Below, piece after piece: positions 24,901 to 39,700 of a stretch of DNA of 64,000 bases; position 1 is the first letter of the stretch; every line of letters starts with the position of its first letter. Made by a program: the position numbers and the translations under genes. Source of the DNA: Petrosia ficiformis (Eukaryota > Porifera > Demospongiae > Haplosclerida > Petrosiidae); contig OX345649.1 in the NCBI GenBank assembly GCA_947044365.1, positions 1,606,430 to 1,670,429 of the forward strand, written 5' to 3'. Below the pieces are notes generated by a model. That model was not told the DNA's origin. It did not search any database and saw only the letters and a program-made list of their open reading frames with translations.

Positions 24901-27900
24901 TTTGTGTACATGTACACATTCATATACATGCACAGTAATATTCATAGCGTTTCTGGTCATTTTACTTCTACTGATGTGTTTGGCACAAATTTTCATAATT
25001 TTGATTGATAAAAATTACATGATAGAGAAGTTGGTTAGGATTAACCATCCTATAGGTGTTATATTAAAAAAACAGACATTCTCTTTCCAGGAAACAACAT
25101 GACCGTAGTTGAACCTGAACCACTGATCACCATTCGATCAAGAGGCTCAAGCTCTAACCACTACGCCACACTGCCTCCTTAAAAAAAGAGTGCCCATCAA
25201 ACTGGGACTTGTTGATGGGAGTGACTAAACCACAACAAGTGTGTGTAAGACATCGAATGGTCAGTGGTTCAGGTTCAACTACAGTCATGTTGTTTCCTGG
25301 AAAGAGAGTGTCTGTTTTTCTGTGGACTTCATTGCTCTTAAAAATTACAGTCTATATCTTTATATACCTTTCTTTAGTTCCTCCTACCATCAGATTCCCA
25401 TCTGGTTCTCCTGTGCTTGGTATTGTATATAATGAAATCATACTAACATTTGTTATAGACAATGCTTTTCCATCTGTTAAACCATCAAATGTCATATGGA
25501 AATTTCGTTCTGATTCATCTCAGCTAACTATGACACTGTCAACTGGATCCAGATATTCTTTCTCTAATGATAGACTAAGTCTAACCATTACTGATCTTAC
25601 TCATGATGATCAGGGACAGTATACTATAACTGCTACTAATGAAGCTGGTACTGATCAGTATTTCATTACATTGGATATTGAAGGTGTGTGTGTGTGTGTG
25701 TGTACGTGCGTGTGTGCTTGCATGCAAGCATGTATGCATGGATAGATATATGCATATGTGCATTGCATGTATGTATGTATGTGACACGTATGATGCATTC
25801 CATCTACTTAGATCATGTAATTAGTATTTACTAACTGCCTTGTAATCAGAATTATGTCTACTTTTACTATTTTAATCAGCAATCATTCAAGCAATTGTAA
25901 AAAGATCATTTAATTTAATAATTAAATTAATCCTACCATGCTAATGGTAAACAGATAAACCAGTCAGATTCCAATAAATGAGGTTGCTAGAAATTTTTAC
26001 CTCAGCGTATAAATCTATACTCATATTTCGGCTAGAAGTTCATGCTAGTTTTTTCCAAACCTTACTTTCACACAATTCTATGTTAGCTATGTTTATGAGC
26101 ACAGTTTAGCTTTGAAATTACTTTAATGAATCCATTATTATCAAGTTTATTAATTATTTCCATCCTATTTTTCAGCTGCTCCTGAGATAATTACACCTCC
26201 TGATGACACTAATGTCCTATCAAGCCATAATGCTTCACTTGTATGTGGAGCAACATCTGAACCAATGCACACCACTCAATGGTTCAAGGGTGACGGTATT
26301 ATCAATGGTACATCTGATAAGTATACTATTACTGAGATGCCAGGATTAATGGAGGGAGAGACTGTGTCAATACTAACAGTATATGATGCAATAATGAATG
26401 ACACTGATGATTATACTTGTGTTGTTACAAATGTTCATGGATCTCAGAATCATACAGCTCATCTAGAAGTTCAAGGTTGTTATATAATTATTATGATATT
26501 ACAATTATGAAATGTAATTATAATTATGTTATGTGTGTGTACTCACTAGTACGAACCACAGCTTTACTATGTACCATTGATCCCTTCTGATGGAAGGGTT
26601 TTAAGTTTATCAACTTTGGAAATTATGAATGTGGATGGATTAGGTACTACTAGTTACACATGCTTAGCCTCTAACTTTGCTCATGGACCATTTGCACCAG
26701 TTGATACTAGTAGTAATACTTTTTCTGTCATTGTGCAAAGTACGTACACAATATTTGAATGAATAGATATATTAGAGGATTGACAGATGGATATATGTTT
26801 GGAGTGACACATCAATGTACGAATAGTGGAATAGATAAGCATATGAACACTTGAGCTTTATAGTATTTATTTCTAAATCAATTTTTTTCTAGCTTCTCCT
26901 GTGGTACAACGCATTTCTGAAGCTATTGACTGCGTGTGACTAAATGACAAGTCACGCAAGTTAATGAGATTCATAGAATTGTAATAATATTCATTTAGTC
27001 ACACGTGCAGTTTTGCATACCAACACCTGCGACAACATTCCAGAGCTGGGACAAAAATGTTTGCTCGATAGACCAGACTCTCTCCCCGCCGTCCGATCTC
27101 AAAAAGGGGTGGAGTCTGGGAACGAGACTAGTGATTATAGTAGTAGTTAGAAAGAATGACACTACTTTATACAAAGAATAGCCAGTTTAATGTACAGATG
27201 CTCCAGTTATTATTGTTATATCAGCAGAAGAAGGCATTTGGATTGGAATGTTTTGTTATTTTATTCAGAATTATTATTGCGTTTAATAAAGCAATAGCCA
27301 CTAGGATATTATGTTCCCCGGACCAGTTAGTATTGTTTAGTTAGCATTAATTTTGTTTATCATGCAGTTTATACTTAGAGGCTCTAGTTATCATTATATC
27401 ATTGAAACAACTATCTGGTGGTAATTCTATACCATGAAGCTGAAGTTATAAGTAGTGGACATGTGGTTATGCGCATGTGCAATTGAAATTGTCATGCCTC
27501 CTCATTTATTTTCTATCATATATGCATTTATTTATCCAGTGGCGTGTGCACCCTCCCTCCTGTTGCCACACTCAACTCACGTGATCTAAGAATTTCCACA
27601 CCAGCATAGTGTGCTAAATTACTAATACCATAGTACCAACAAGACAATCACATTTCAACAGTTTTCTTGAGCTCCGTGCCCATATGGATATTATGAGATA
27701 CTTCACGAGGCAGCTAGAAGGTAGTCAAAAGACCGAAGCGGATCATGCCCACCACTGATTGAACTTTTAAGTGCCACATCCTCATGTGCAGATTCCACTA
27801 ATTGTTAATAATTAATTTTAGAGTAGTCTTCCCAGTATTCCAGGAAAATAGTAATCCAATGACTAAGGAATGTCTAAGTTAATATTTTCCAGTAAGTAAT

Positions 27901-29250
27901 TTAATAATGATGTAGTGGCATACACATCAGAGTTTCATAACAGATTTTTGTTAGGTATGGGAAAGAATCGATCATGCAAAGAACACTGCTCCTTGGGGGG
28001 TCTGGGGGTATGCTTCCCCTGGAAATATTTTAAATTTAGGCTCTATGAGGTTGCTTTTCTGGTGGCTTCTAAGGCCCCAGAAGGCTTGCAGCTGAGATGT
28101 TGTTGCATGTTGAAATAAATTTGATCTGAAATCTAGTGGGGAATAACCCCCCTTCCCCCTCGCTGTATGAAACCCTGCACATGTAGTATTATGTTAATCT
28201 CCAAACATATAGGGTTACATATCATGACACTCCTAGTGTAATACTATACATGGTTACATTATTATAATAATAGTCTAACATTCCTTTTCTATTTTATAAC
28301 AGCATTCACTGATTAAGACAATCTTGAGTGAGCCCAACATTAGTGATTTTAATTGAAATTTTGAATGTACATGTGTGTATATTTAGTATAATATAGTCGG
28401 ATATATCAAAACATCATGCCACATTTACTTACTGAATATACATGATGCATATACTATTTTGACAACGGTGTATGGTATCAAACTCGGCTCTTAAATTTGC
28501 TGGTACCAGTATTTTAAATGTTGGACTGAAAATGCATAGGGCAAATTACAGAACACAAAAGAGTTAGTATACTAGCTAGAACAATGAATTAAATCATTTC
28601 TTTTAATTCCCATCAATGAGTATCAACATAGCTAATTGCCTTTCAATCAACTTGTTCCAACATTTTCATCATCTGGTATAGTATAAGTATATGTATGTAA
28701 TGTAATAGTTACTAGATCTGTCAACATTAGTAGCAGTATTCCGGATTTTGATTAAAGTTCAGTAAATTTAATTTACCTTAATTGCACAATTGCCTGTGTT
28801 GCATTTAGAGTATCTTATAGAACAAGTTTGACAATAAATGTGTGACATTTATTACTGCTGTATGTAACAGTTTATTCTATATTGGTATTAACACTAATTA
28901 ACTGTTTCCAATATCTTTGATACAGTTGCACCGAATGTTGTAGCTGAAATTGATATCAAGACTGCATTCAGAGATCGAAATACCACTCTCTTATTTGTAA
29001 TTAACGGAGCATTGCCAGATGTTCTTTCAGAAGACATTACCTGGTCATTTGTACGTCAGTTTGAAAATGATTCTGTGATATTGAACTCTAGTGATTCACA
29101 TTATATATTCTCAAGTGATCATCGATTCCTTAGTATAATAGATCTGAGTACTGATGATACTGGGTTGTATACATTACTTGCTGTTAACCCTGCTGGGGTG
29201 CACTCTGATAGCATTTACCTTGATGTGCAAGGTATTTCCAATTACTACTG

Positions 29251-29299
<49 letters not shown>

Positions 29300-32200
29300 C
29301 ACTCACTCACTTGGGCTAGGGCTGAGTGATAGTGAAGTATTTAACTATCACAATATTTTAATTTAATTCTTGTACTGTATTCGTCAAGTTCATGTCTTCC
29401 ACTGAAGCTGAAATTGTAAGTTTTTTCCATTGTGGTGATGTTTTTGATAGAAGAGTGTGGCTTTCTAAATTCAACTTGGGTAGGCATACCTTAGATTCCT
29501 GACCTTTACCTTTAGTACTGGTGGAATAAATATTAATCTGTTGTAGAGAAAACAAAATAGTCCCTTACACTGTCTTAGAGCCATTTCTTATTTGGAATGA
29601 TCTCTCTAGAATTGCTTGCCATCTCCAAACTGCTTCTCGTGTGGCAATGGAGGTGTGATCATTTGTGCGATAGAAATTTTAGGTAGCGCTATTAAGATAG
29701 TATATAACTGTGTTGATTATGATAGTCACACTATCTATCACTACTATCACCCAGCCCTAACACACACACACACACACACACTCACTGTAATTCCTATGCT
29801 ATAATATATTCATGTTAATTTTCTAGCTCTTCCTGATATTGAACTATTCTCTGATCCTATTAATGTTTCAAATGGTAGCACAATACGACTGGACTGTTTT
29901 GCAGATGGTTCACCTATTCAAGATGTGCAATGGTTATTCACAAACATTAGTGGAAGCAAAGTGTTTGAAATAAGATACATCATTAATAATACTATGACCA
30001 GAACAGGGGATATAGAATACGAGTCATTTGTTAATGATGTCCCTGAGTCTTTTATTGCAGAGCAGTACTTCATTGATCCACCTGATGCTGATAGATCAAC
30101 TGAACTGTACGGTGGACTAACTATCAAGCATATTACACCATATCAAGCAGGAATGTATAGCTGTACTTTAAAAAATATATTTGGAATGGAGTCTAGAACT
30201 GTGGATGTACGAGTACAATGTAAGTATAACATACATGTGGAGTATATCTGTTATTTGATCTTGTTTGCATACTTTGGGTTTTGATGTCCCTACATCTTTC
30301 ATTTTTATTGAAAATTATAATACATAGCAACTTCAGCACTTCTGTTGTTCACTGATGATTTGATAACATTTTGACCTATTTTGATCAGTTAGTTAGTAAT
30401 TCAGATATATATGGTATTACTAAAGTAGCCATCCACCTTAATCAATGCTAATGGAGATAATGTACATATTCTACTTTATAATGTATCTTTTGCAACATAA
30501 TTATACATACTGAGATAGTTTTCTCCCTAGACCTGTTTAACATGGTGGTGCACCTCTTTACTTTAATTGTATTGCTTATGCCAGTGAACTCCATAAAATA
30601 TGTCTGATAAATTATGTTACAAATGTCACTCTATGTCAATTTGAATACTGTACTGAAATATAGCAATAGCTAATAAAACAACCATGTATATATATTCTCT
30701 ATTGTTCTTTTCACATTCATTGACACAGTTTTTCCAATAATCACAACACCACCTTTTGATAGTATTGGTATATTCAATGAGACCTCAAGCCTGACATGTC
30801 AAGCATTTAGCTCTCTTGTACCTAATATCACCTGGATAAAAGATGGCATACAACTTGACCCTTTCAATGATCTTGACCTGTCCACTGATACATATGTGAA
30901 TGAGTTTACACGTACAAGTATTCTGTTTTTCAATAATTTGGATTTTGATGATTCTGGATCTTATGTTTGTAGAGCTGTAAATAACTTAGTGAGTCCTGTA
31001 ATGACAGATTCAGAGAATGCCACCTTCATTGTGAATCGTAAGTGTTTTCTTTTAAAATAATTATGTATGTGGTATATATATATATATAATATATATATAT
31101 ATTATATATATATTTATATATAGTATAATGGTGACATCATCCCTTTGATGTAATGAGTTCTATATAATGCATATAGACCTTCCACGTGCACACTATGCAG
31201 GAGATGTTTCCATCATGCAATATATTGTATATAGTATGCTAACAGGTCCTATATTATGTATATAGGACCTGTTAGCATACTATATTATATTACATATATA
31301 TTATATATATATATATATATATTATATATGTAAATATTTTCAACTAGCAGAGGGGGAAACCTGTGATCCTCCTCCCCCTAATCATGACGTTTTCTGACAT
31401 ATTACCACAGAATAAGTAATAAGTCTGCTGTTAAGATAATAGTAATGGAGAGAACAAAAAATCGTACTTTCATGGACACCATCTAAAAATCTCATAGGAT
31501 ATTTATTTGTCCTGGATTGAATGCTTAATAGTTGTTAGTGATTGTCACTTGTATTATATTCTACTTTCAAGTTTAATCCTTTCCTATGCTCCATTCTTTT
31601 ATTTGTAGATCCTCCTGTACTTCAAGACAGTGAGGGTCTTGCTGTAGTGAATGAAACTCAGACCATCAACATGAGCTGTACTTTCTTTAGTCTTCCTTCA
31701 CCAGATATAACATGGAGCAGATCAATTCCATCCATAGGCCTGCAGATAATAGACAATGAGAAATACACTATTTACATTATGAACATCCCTTCTGATGGAG
31801 GGGTTTTAAGTTTATCAACTTTGGAAATTATGAATGTGGATGGATTAGATACTGGTATTTACACATGCTTAGCCTCTAACTTCGCTCATGGACCATCTGC
31901 ACCAGTTGATACTAGTAGTAATACTTTTACTGTCATTGTGCAAAGTACGTACACAATATTTGGATATATTAGAGGATGGACAGATGGATATATGTTTGCA
32001 GCGACACATTAATGTACAAATAGTGAAAAGATAGTATAAGGGCATTAAATGGAATTATGAACTATGCAGAGATTATGCTATAATTATTGTACATACTGTA
32101 CACTTGAGCTTTATAGTATTTATTTCTAACTCAATTTTTTTCTAGCTTATTCTATGGTACAATGCATTTCTGAAGCTATTCTGAATGTGTACATGTTTGT

Positions 32201-35200
32201 GTTCATGTACATATATGCATACATATACATGCATGTATACAGATACATGTATGCATATGTGTACATGTTTGCATATGTGTACATGTTTGTGTACATGTAC
32301 ACATTCATATACATGCACAGTAATATTCATAGCGTTTCTGGTCATTTTACTTCTACTGATGTGTTTGGCACAAATTTTCATAATTTTGATTGATAAAAAT
32401 TACATGATAGAGAAGTTGGTTAGGATTAACCATCCTATAGGTGTTATATTAAAAAAACAGACATTCTCTTTCCAGGAAACAACATGACCGTAGTTAAACC
32501 TGAACCACTGATCACCATTCGATCAAGAGGCTCAAGCTCTAACCACTACGCCACACTGCCTCCTTAAAAAAAGAGTGCCCATCAAACTGGGACTTGTTGA
32601 TGGGAGTGACTAAACCACATATACACAACAAGTGTGTGTAAGACATTGAATGGTCAGTGGTTCAGGTTCAACTACAGTCATGTTGTTTCCTGGAAAGAGA
32701 GTGTCTGTTTTTCTGTGGACTTCATTGCTCTTAAAAATTACAGTCTATATCTTTATATACCTTTCTTTAGTTCCTCCTACCATCAGATTCCCATCTGGTT
32801 CTCCTGTGCTTGGTATTGTATATAATGAAATCATACTAACATTTGTTATAGACAATGCTTTTCCATCTGTTAAACCATCAAATGTCATATGGAAATTTCG
32901 TTCTGATTCATCTCAGCTAACTATGACACTGTCAACTGGATCCAGATATTCTTTCTCTAATGATAGACTAAGTCTAACCATTACTGATCTTACTCATGAT
33001 GATCAGGGACAGTATACTATAACTGCTACTAATGAAGCTGGTACTGATCAGTATTTCATTACATTGGATATTGAAGGTGTGTGTGTGTGTGTGTGTACGT
33101 GCGTGTGTGCTTGCATGCAAGCATGTATGCATGGATAGATATATGCATATGTGCATTGCATGTATGTATGTATGTGACACGTATGATGCATTCCATCTAC
33201 TTAGATCATGTAATTAGTATTTACTAACTGCCTTGTAATCAGAATTATGTCTACTTTTACTATTTTAATCAGCAATCATTCAAGCAATTGTAAAAAGATC
33301 ATTTAATTTAATAATTAAATTAATCCTGCCATGCTAATGGTAAACAGATAAACCAGTCAGATTCCAATAAATGAGGTTGCTAGAAATTTTTACCTCAGCG
33401 TATAAATCTATACTCATATTTCGGCTAGAAGTTCATGCTAGTTTTTTCCAAACCTTACTTTCACACAATTCTATGTTAGCTATGTCTATGAGCACAGTTT
33501 AGCTTTGAAATTACTTTAATGAATTAATTTACTCATCAATTCTGTATATCCTACAATACTCAGTAAATACAGCAATGACTATGTATTCATCCATTATTAT
33601 CAAGTTTATTAATTATTTCCATCCTATTTTTCAGCTGCTCCTGAGATAATTACACCTCCTGATGACACTAATGTCCTATCAAGCCATAATGCTTCACTTG
33701 TATGTGGAGCAACATCTGAACCAATGCACACCACTCAATGGTTCAAGGGTGACAGTATTATCAATGGTACATCTGATAAGTATACTATTACTGAGATGCC
33801 TGGATTAATGGAGGGAGAGACTGTGTCAATACTAACAGTATATGATGCAATAATGAATGACACTGATGATTATACTTGTGTTGTTACAAATGTTCATGGA
33901 TCTCAGAATCATACAGCTCATCTAGAAGTTCAAGGTTGTTATATAATTATTATGATATTACAATTATGAAATGTAATTATAATTATGTTATGTGTGTGTA
34001 CTCACTAGTACGAACCACAGCTTTACTATGTACCATTGATCCCTTCTGATGGAAGGGTTTTAAGTTTATCAACTTTGGAAATTATGAATGTGGATGGATT
34101 AGGTACTACTAGTTACACATGCTTACCCTTGAACTTTGCTCATGGACCATCTGCACCAGTTGATACTAGTAGTAATACTTTTTCTGTCATTGTGCAAAGT
34201 ACGTACACAATATTTGAATGAATAGATATATTAGAGGATTGACAGATGGATATATGTTTGGAGTGACACATCAATGTACGAATAGTGGAATAGATAAGCA
34301 TATGAACACTTGAGCTTTATAGTATTTATTTCTAAATCAATTTTTTTCTAGCTTCTCCTGTGGTACAACGCATTTCTGAAGCTATTGACTGCGTGTGACT
34401 AAATGACAAGTCACGCAAGTTAATGAGATTCATAGAATTGTAATAATATTCATTTAGTCACACGTGCAGTTTTGCATACCAACACCTGCGACAACATTCC
34501 AGAGCTGGGACAAAAATGTTTGCTCGATAGACCAGACTCTCTCCCCGCCGTCCGATCTCAAAAAGGGGTGGAGTCTGGGAACGAGACTAGTGATTATAGT
34601 AGTAGTTAGAAAGAATGACACTACTTTATACAAAGAATAGCCAGTTTAATGTACAGATGCTCCAGTTATTATTGTTATATCAGCAGAAGAAGGCATTTGG
34701 ATTGGAATGTTTTGTTATTTTATTCAGAATTATTATTGCGTTTAATAAAGCAATAGCCACTAGGATATTATGTTCCCCGGACCAGTTAGTATTGTTTAGT
34801 TAGCATTAATTTTGTTTATCATGCAGTTTATACTTAGAGGCTCTAGTTATCATTATATCATTGAAACAACTATCTGGTGGTAATTCTATACCATGAAGCT
34901 GAAGTTATAAGTAGTGGACATGTGGTTATGCGCATGTGCAATTGAAATTGTCATGCCTCCTCATTTATTTTCTATCATATATGCATTTATTTATCCAGTG
35001 GCGTGTGCACCCTCCCTCCTGTTGCCACACTCAACTCACGTGATCTAAGAATTTCCACACCAGCATAGTGTGCTAAATTACTAATACCATAGTACCAACA
35101 AGACAATCACATTTCAACAGTTTTCTTGAGCTCCGTGCCCATATGGATATTATGAGATACTTCACGAGGCAGCTAGAAGGTAGTCAAAAGACCGAAGCGG

Positions 35201-36725
35201 ATCATGCCCACCACTGATTGAACTTTTAAGTGCCACATCCTCATGTGCAGATTCCACTAATTGTTAATAATTAATTTTAGAGTAGTCTTCCCAGTATTCC
35301 AGGAAAATAGTATTCCAACAACTAAGGAATGTCTAAGTTAATATTTGACAGTAAGTAATTTAATAATGATGTAGTGGCATACACATCAGAGTTTCATATA
35401 AGAATTTTGTTAGGTATGGTAAAGAATCGATCATGCAAAGAACACTGCTCCTTGAGGGGTCTGGGAGTATGCTTCCCCTGGAAATATTTTTAATTTTAGG
35501 CTCTATGAGGTTGCTTTTCTGGTGGCTTCTAAGGCCCCAGAAGGCTTGCAGTTGAGATGTTGTTGCATGTTGAAATAAATTTGGTCTGAAATCTAGTGGG
35601 GAATAACCCCCCTTCCCCCTCGCTGTATGAAACCCTGCACATGTAGTATTATGTTAATCTCCAAACATATTTTTTGTGCAATGAATAGTTTATAGGGTTA
35701 CATATCATGACACTCCTAGTGTAATACTATACATGGTTACATTATTATAATAATAGTGTAACATTCTTATAACAGCATTCACTGATTAAGACAATCTTGA
35801 GTGAGCCCAACATTAGTGATTTTAATTGAAATTTTGAATGTACATATGTGTATATTTAGTATAATATAGTCGGATATATCAAAACATCATGCCACATGTA
35901 CTTACTGAATATACATGATGCATATACCATTTTGACAAAACAGTGTATGGTATCAAACTTGGCTCTTAAATTTGCTGGTACCAGTATTTTAAATGTTGAA
36001 CTGAAAATGTATAGGGCAAATTACAGAACACAAAAGAGTTAGTATACTAGCTAGAACAATGAATTAAATCATTTCTTTTAATTCCCATCAATGAGTATCA
36101 ACATAGCTAATTGCCTTTCAATCAACTTGTTCCAACATTTTCATCATCTGGTATAGTATAAGTATATGTATGTAATGTAATAGTTACTAGATCTGTCAAC
36201 ATTAGTAGCAGTATTCCGGATTTTGATTAAAGTTCAGTAAATTTAATTTACCTTAATTGCACAATTGCCTGTGTTGCATTTAGAGTATCTTATAGAACAA
36301 GTTTGACAATAAATGTGTGACATTTATTACTGCTGTATGTAACAGTTTATTCTATATTGGTATTAACACTAATTAACTGTTTCCAATATCTTTGATACAG
36401 TTGCACCGAATGTTGTAGCTGAAATTGATATCAAGACTGCATTCAGAGATCGAAATACCACTCTCTTATTTGTAATTAACGGAGCATTGCCAGATGTTCT
36501 TTCAGAAGACATTACCTGGTCATTTGTACGTCAGTTTGAAAATGATCCTGTGATATTGAACTCTAGTGATTCACATTATATGTTCTCAAGTGATCATCGA
36601 TTCCTTAGTATAATAAATCTGAGTACTGATGATACTGGGTTGTATACATTACTTGCTGTTAACCCTGCTGGGATGCACTCTGATAGCATTTACCTTGATG
36701 TGCAAGGTATTTCCAATTACTACTG

Positions 36726-36790
<65 letters not shown>

Positions 36791-39700
36791 CACTCACTCA
36801 CTTGGGCTAGGGCTGAGTGATAGTGAAGTATTTAACTATCACAATATTTTAATTTAATTCTTGTACTGTATTCGTCAAGTTCATGTCTTCCACTGAAGCT
36901 GAAATTGTAAGTTTTTTCCATTGTGGTGATGTTTTTGATAGAAGAGTGTGGCTTTCTAAATTCAACTTGGGTAGGCATACCTTAGATTCCTGACCTTTAC
37001 CTTTAGTACTGGTGGAATAAATATTAATCTGTTGTAGAGAAAACAAAATAGTCCCTTACACTGTCTTAGAGCCATTTCTTATTTGGAATGATCTCTCTAG
37101 AATTGCTTGCCATCTCCAAACTGCTTCTCGTGTGGCAATGGAGGTGTGATCATTTGTGCGATAGAAATTTTAGGTAGCGCTATTAAGATAGTATATAACT
37201 GTGTTGATTATGATAGTCACACTATCTATCACTACTATCACCCAGCCCTAACACACACACACACACACACAACAGCATCTGTAATAGTAATAGCCTTGCA
37301 ATAATTTTAATTATTAACTATAAATGCCCACCTAAGATTAATTAGGAGAGCACATGTGTATAAGCACATGGTAAGTAAAGTTTTCAAGGGAGTAGGATCT
37401 TTTGTAATCCAGTAGGAATGGGCCATTGTTTAACTTCAGGGTTTTGTAAGTAAGTTATTATTACATGTATTTACTGGTGCATTGGTGAACAGGACTCTAT
37501 AAGCATTTCCAGATACGGATAGAGAGGGGAGGATTGGGATCCCACCAAAGATGTCTTTAAGGTGGTACTAGGGAGTGGGCGGATGCGACTCCAATCAGTT
37601 TCAAAATAGAATATTATATAATATGACTCTAACCTGGTGTAATGGCAACCTTCATATCTTCTAATCACCTTTATAGGGTCCTGGAAGTGATAAAACATAT
37701 ATAAAATGTCCATTTTTGTAATCGCAATAAGTACAAAACGGAGAAAGCCACGCCCACAATCATGGCATGCACCAAGTACAATGCATTTATAGAAAACAAA
37801 TAGAGCCGTTTTTCTGGAAATTCATTTTACTTTTATAGTTACAAGAGGCTGAAGAAAGCTGAATTCTGTAGCTTTTCACTGAAACCATAAAATCTACCTT
37901 TCTAGGCACTATCAAACTCCGATCTTTCTCAGAGAGCAACTACAGTTACCCGCCATTGTTTCCTCCACCACCCGTGGGCCGTGTTTAGCTTTGTTTCTGA
38001 AAATAAACTATCAGTGAAAACATTTAGGCCCAATAATTATACCCCCGGGTGGGTGTGGCTTCCAAAAAATACAGAATGGAACCAGATTGTATGCAGCAAG
38101 AAGCTTGCAAGACTAAAAACTGATTGGAGTAGCATCCGCCCACGGAAAAGACTACAACCTTAACCCCCAGTTCTGGTTCCCAAGACCAGACTATCCCTGT
38201 CAAGAGTCCAATATCACCAAAGCATCAAAGCATATGTGAATATGTTAAAAGTTAAGAATGATTGTTAAATATCTATGTTAAGTAGCTAATTGCTAATCTA
38301 TACCACACTTTACTATAATCAACAAAGCATATAAACTCTGTAAACCTGCATGCTAAAATAATAACAACAGATCATCAAGATGAGTTGAATAAAACATGAA
38401 AATAGAAAACAAAAGCACTAGAGCTGAAGAGAGACCTACTATGCCTGTCTACTTTTTTAAAGCTTAGTACTTTAGCTTTATAGGATATCAATGAAATGTA
38501 GTAAATGTCAGATACTCGTACCACTGAAGCTTCAGAGGAGAAGTTACCTCCTGACAGAGAGAGGTCTGTTATTCGGTTGGGAGTCAGTCCCCGTAAGGCC
38601 ACCTGTTCGTTCAGTTGATGGCCTGAGGATCTGGCAAACACTGTCTATCTTTTTTCTAAACACACACACACAACAACATCTGTAATAGTAATTGCCTTGC
38701 AATAATTTTAATTATTAATTAAAAATGCCCACCTAAGGTTAATTAGGAGAGCACGTGTATACGCACATGGTAGATAAAGTTTTCAAGGGAGTAGGATCTT
38801 TTGTAATCCAGTAAGAATGGGCCATTGTTTGACTTCAGGGTTTTGTAAGTAAGTTATTATTACATGTATTAACTGATGGATTAGTAAACAGGACTCTATA
38901 AGCATTTTCAGATACGGATAGAGAGGGGAGGGTTGGGATCCCACCAAAGATGTCTTTAACCCCCACTTCTGGTTCCCAAGGCCAGACTATTCCTGTCAGG
39001 AATCTAGTAACACCAAAGCATCAGAATGTGTTAAAGGTTAATTAAGATTGTATACTATTTATGACACTGCTTTATGTTAAGCATCTATACCACATTTTAC
39101 TATAATCAACAAAGCATATAGACTCTCTAAGCCTGCATGCTAAAATAATAACAACAGACCATCCAGATGAGTTGGATAAAACATGAAAATAGAAAACAGA
39201 AGCACTAGTGCTGAAGAGAGACTGTCTAGTTGTTTAAGCTTAGCACTTTTGCTTTATAAGATATCAATGAAATGAAGTAAATGTCAGATACTCGTACCAC
39301 TGAAGCTTCAGAGGAGAAGTTACCTCCTGACAGAGAGACGTCTGTGATTCAGTTGGGTCAGTCCCCGTACGGCCGCCTGTTCGTTCAGTTGATGGCCTGA
39401 GGATCTGGCAAATCTAGCTGTCTCATTTTTTCTAAACACACAAGACAACACAGTAAGATCTTTTGTAATCCAATAAAAATGGGTCATTATTTAACTTCAA
39501 GGTTTTGGAAGTAAGTGATTATTACATGTATTAATTTTATTAATGCACTGGTAAACAGGACTCTATGAGCATTTTCAGATACGAATAGAGAGGAAAGGGT
39601 TGGGATCCCACCAAAGTAGTCGGCCATCTGCATGTCTGTCAGAATACAGGCAATTGAAACCGTTGACATCGAGCACATTAGTCACGCTGCCTCTGTTTGT

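Larger units (their letters stand above)
20422..27783 (+). repeat. Tandem unit A of the Ig-exon array
   Basis: The 7362-bp unit begins ATGTGCAGATTCCACTAATT and repeats at 27784 and 35243. It contains Ig exons a1-a6, one a4 fragment, two relics of an eighth exon type (SPVVQ), the R repeat, an AT-rich foldback near 23.87 kb and a tRNA-like SINE. It matches unit B closely through exons and introns alike; most visible differences are microsatellite lengths, single bases and a 6-bp indel in a4. Confidence 0.9.
27784..35242 (+). repeat. Tandem unit B of the Ig-exon array
   Basis: The 7459-bp second copy has the same order as unit A. Compared with A it has a longer (CA)n tract after a1, a +6 indel in a4, and about 66 extra bases before a6 (GAATTAATTTACTCATCAAT), which unit A lacks. 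The near-identity of introns points to a very recent duplication, gene conversion or an assembly duplicate. Confidence 0.9.

Noticed and set aside
24769..25102. Open frames rich in Met, Tyr, Cys and His over the TGTACATG repeat on both strands (also at 32154, 43155, 45547)
   Set aside because: Produced by a short tandem repeat that is open in several frames at once; no domain, no splice context, and it replaces the body of a dead exon.
25100..25190. Functional tRNA gene
   Set aside because: Box A and a box B-like motif are present, but no cloverleaf with acceptor and anticodon stems can be formed; better read as a tRNA-derived SINE.
29260..29300. CRISPR or other spacer-repeat array
   Set aside because: All arrays here are eukaryotic microsatellites or exon tandem duplications; there are no regularly spaced repeats with unique spacers.
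38375..39678. Protein-coding gene in the 37.3-39.7 kb block
   Set aside because: Open frames differ between the three tandem segments and none is conserved among them.
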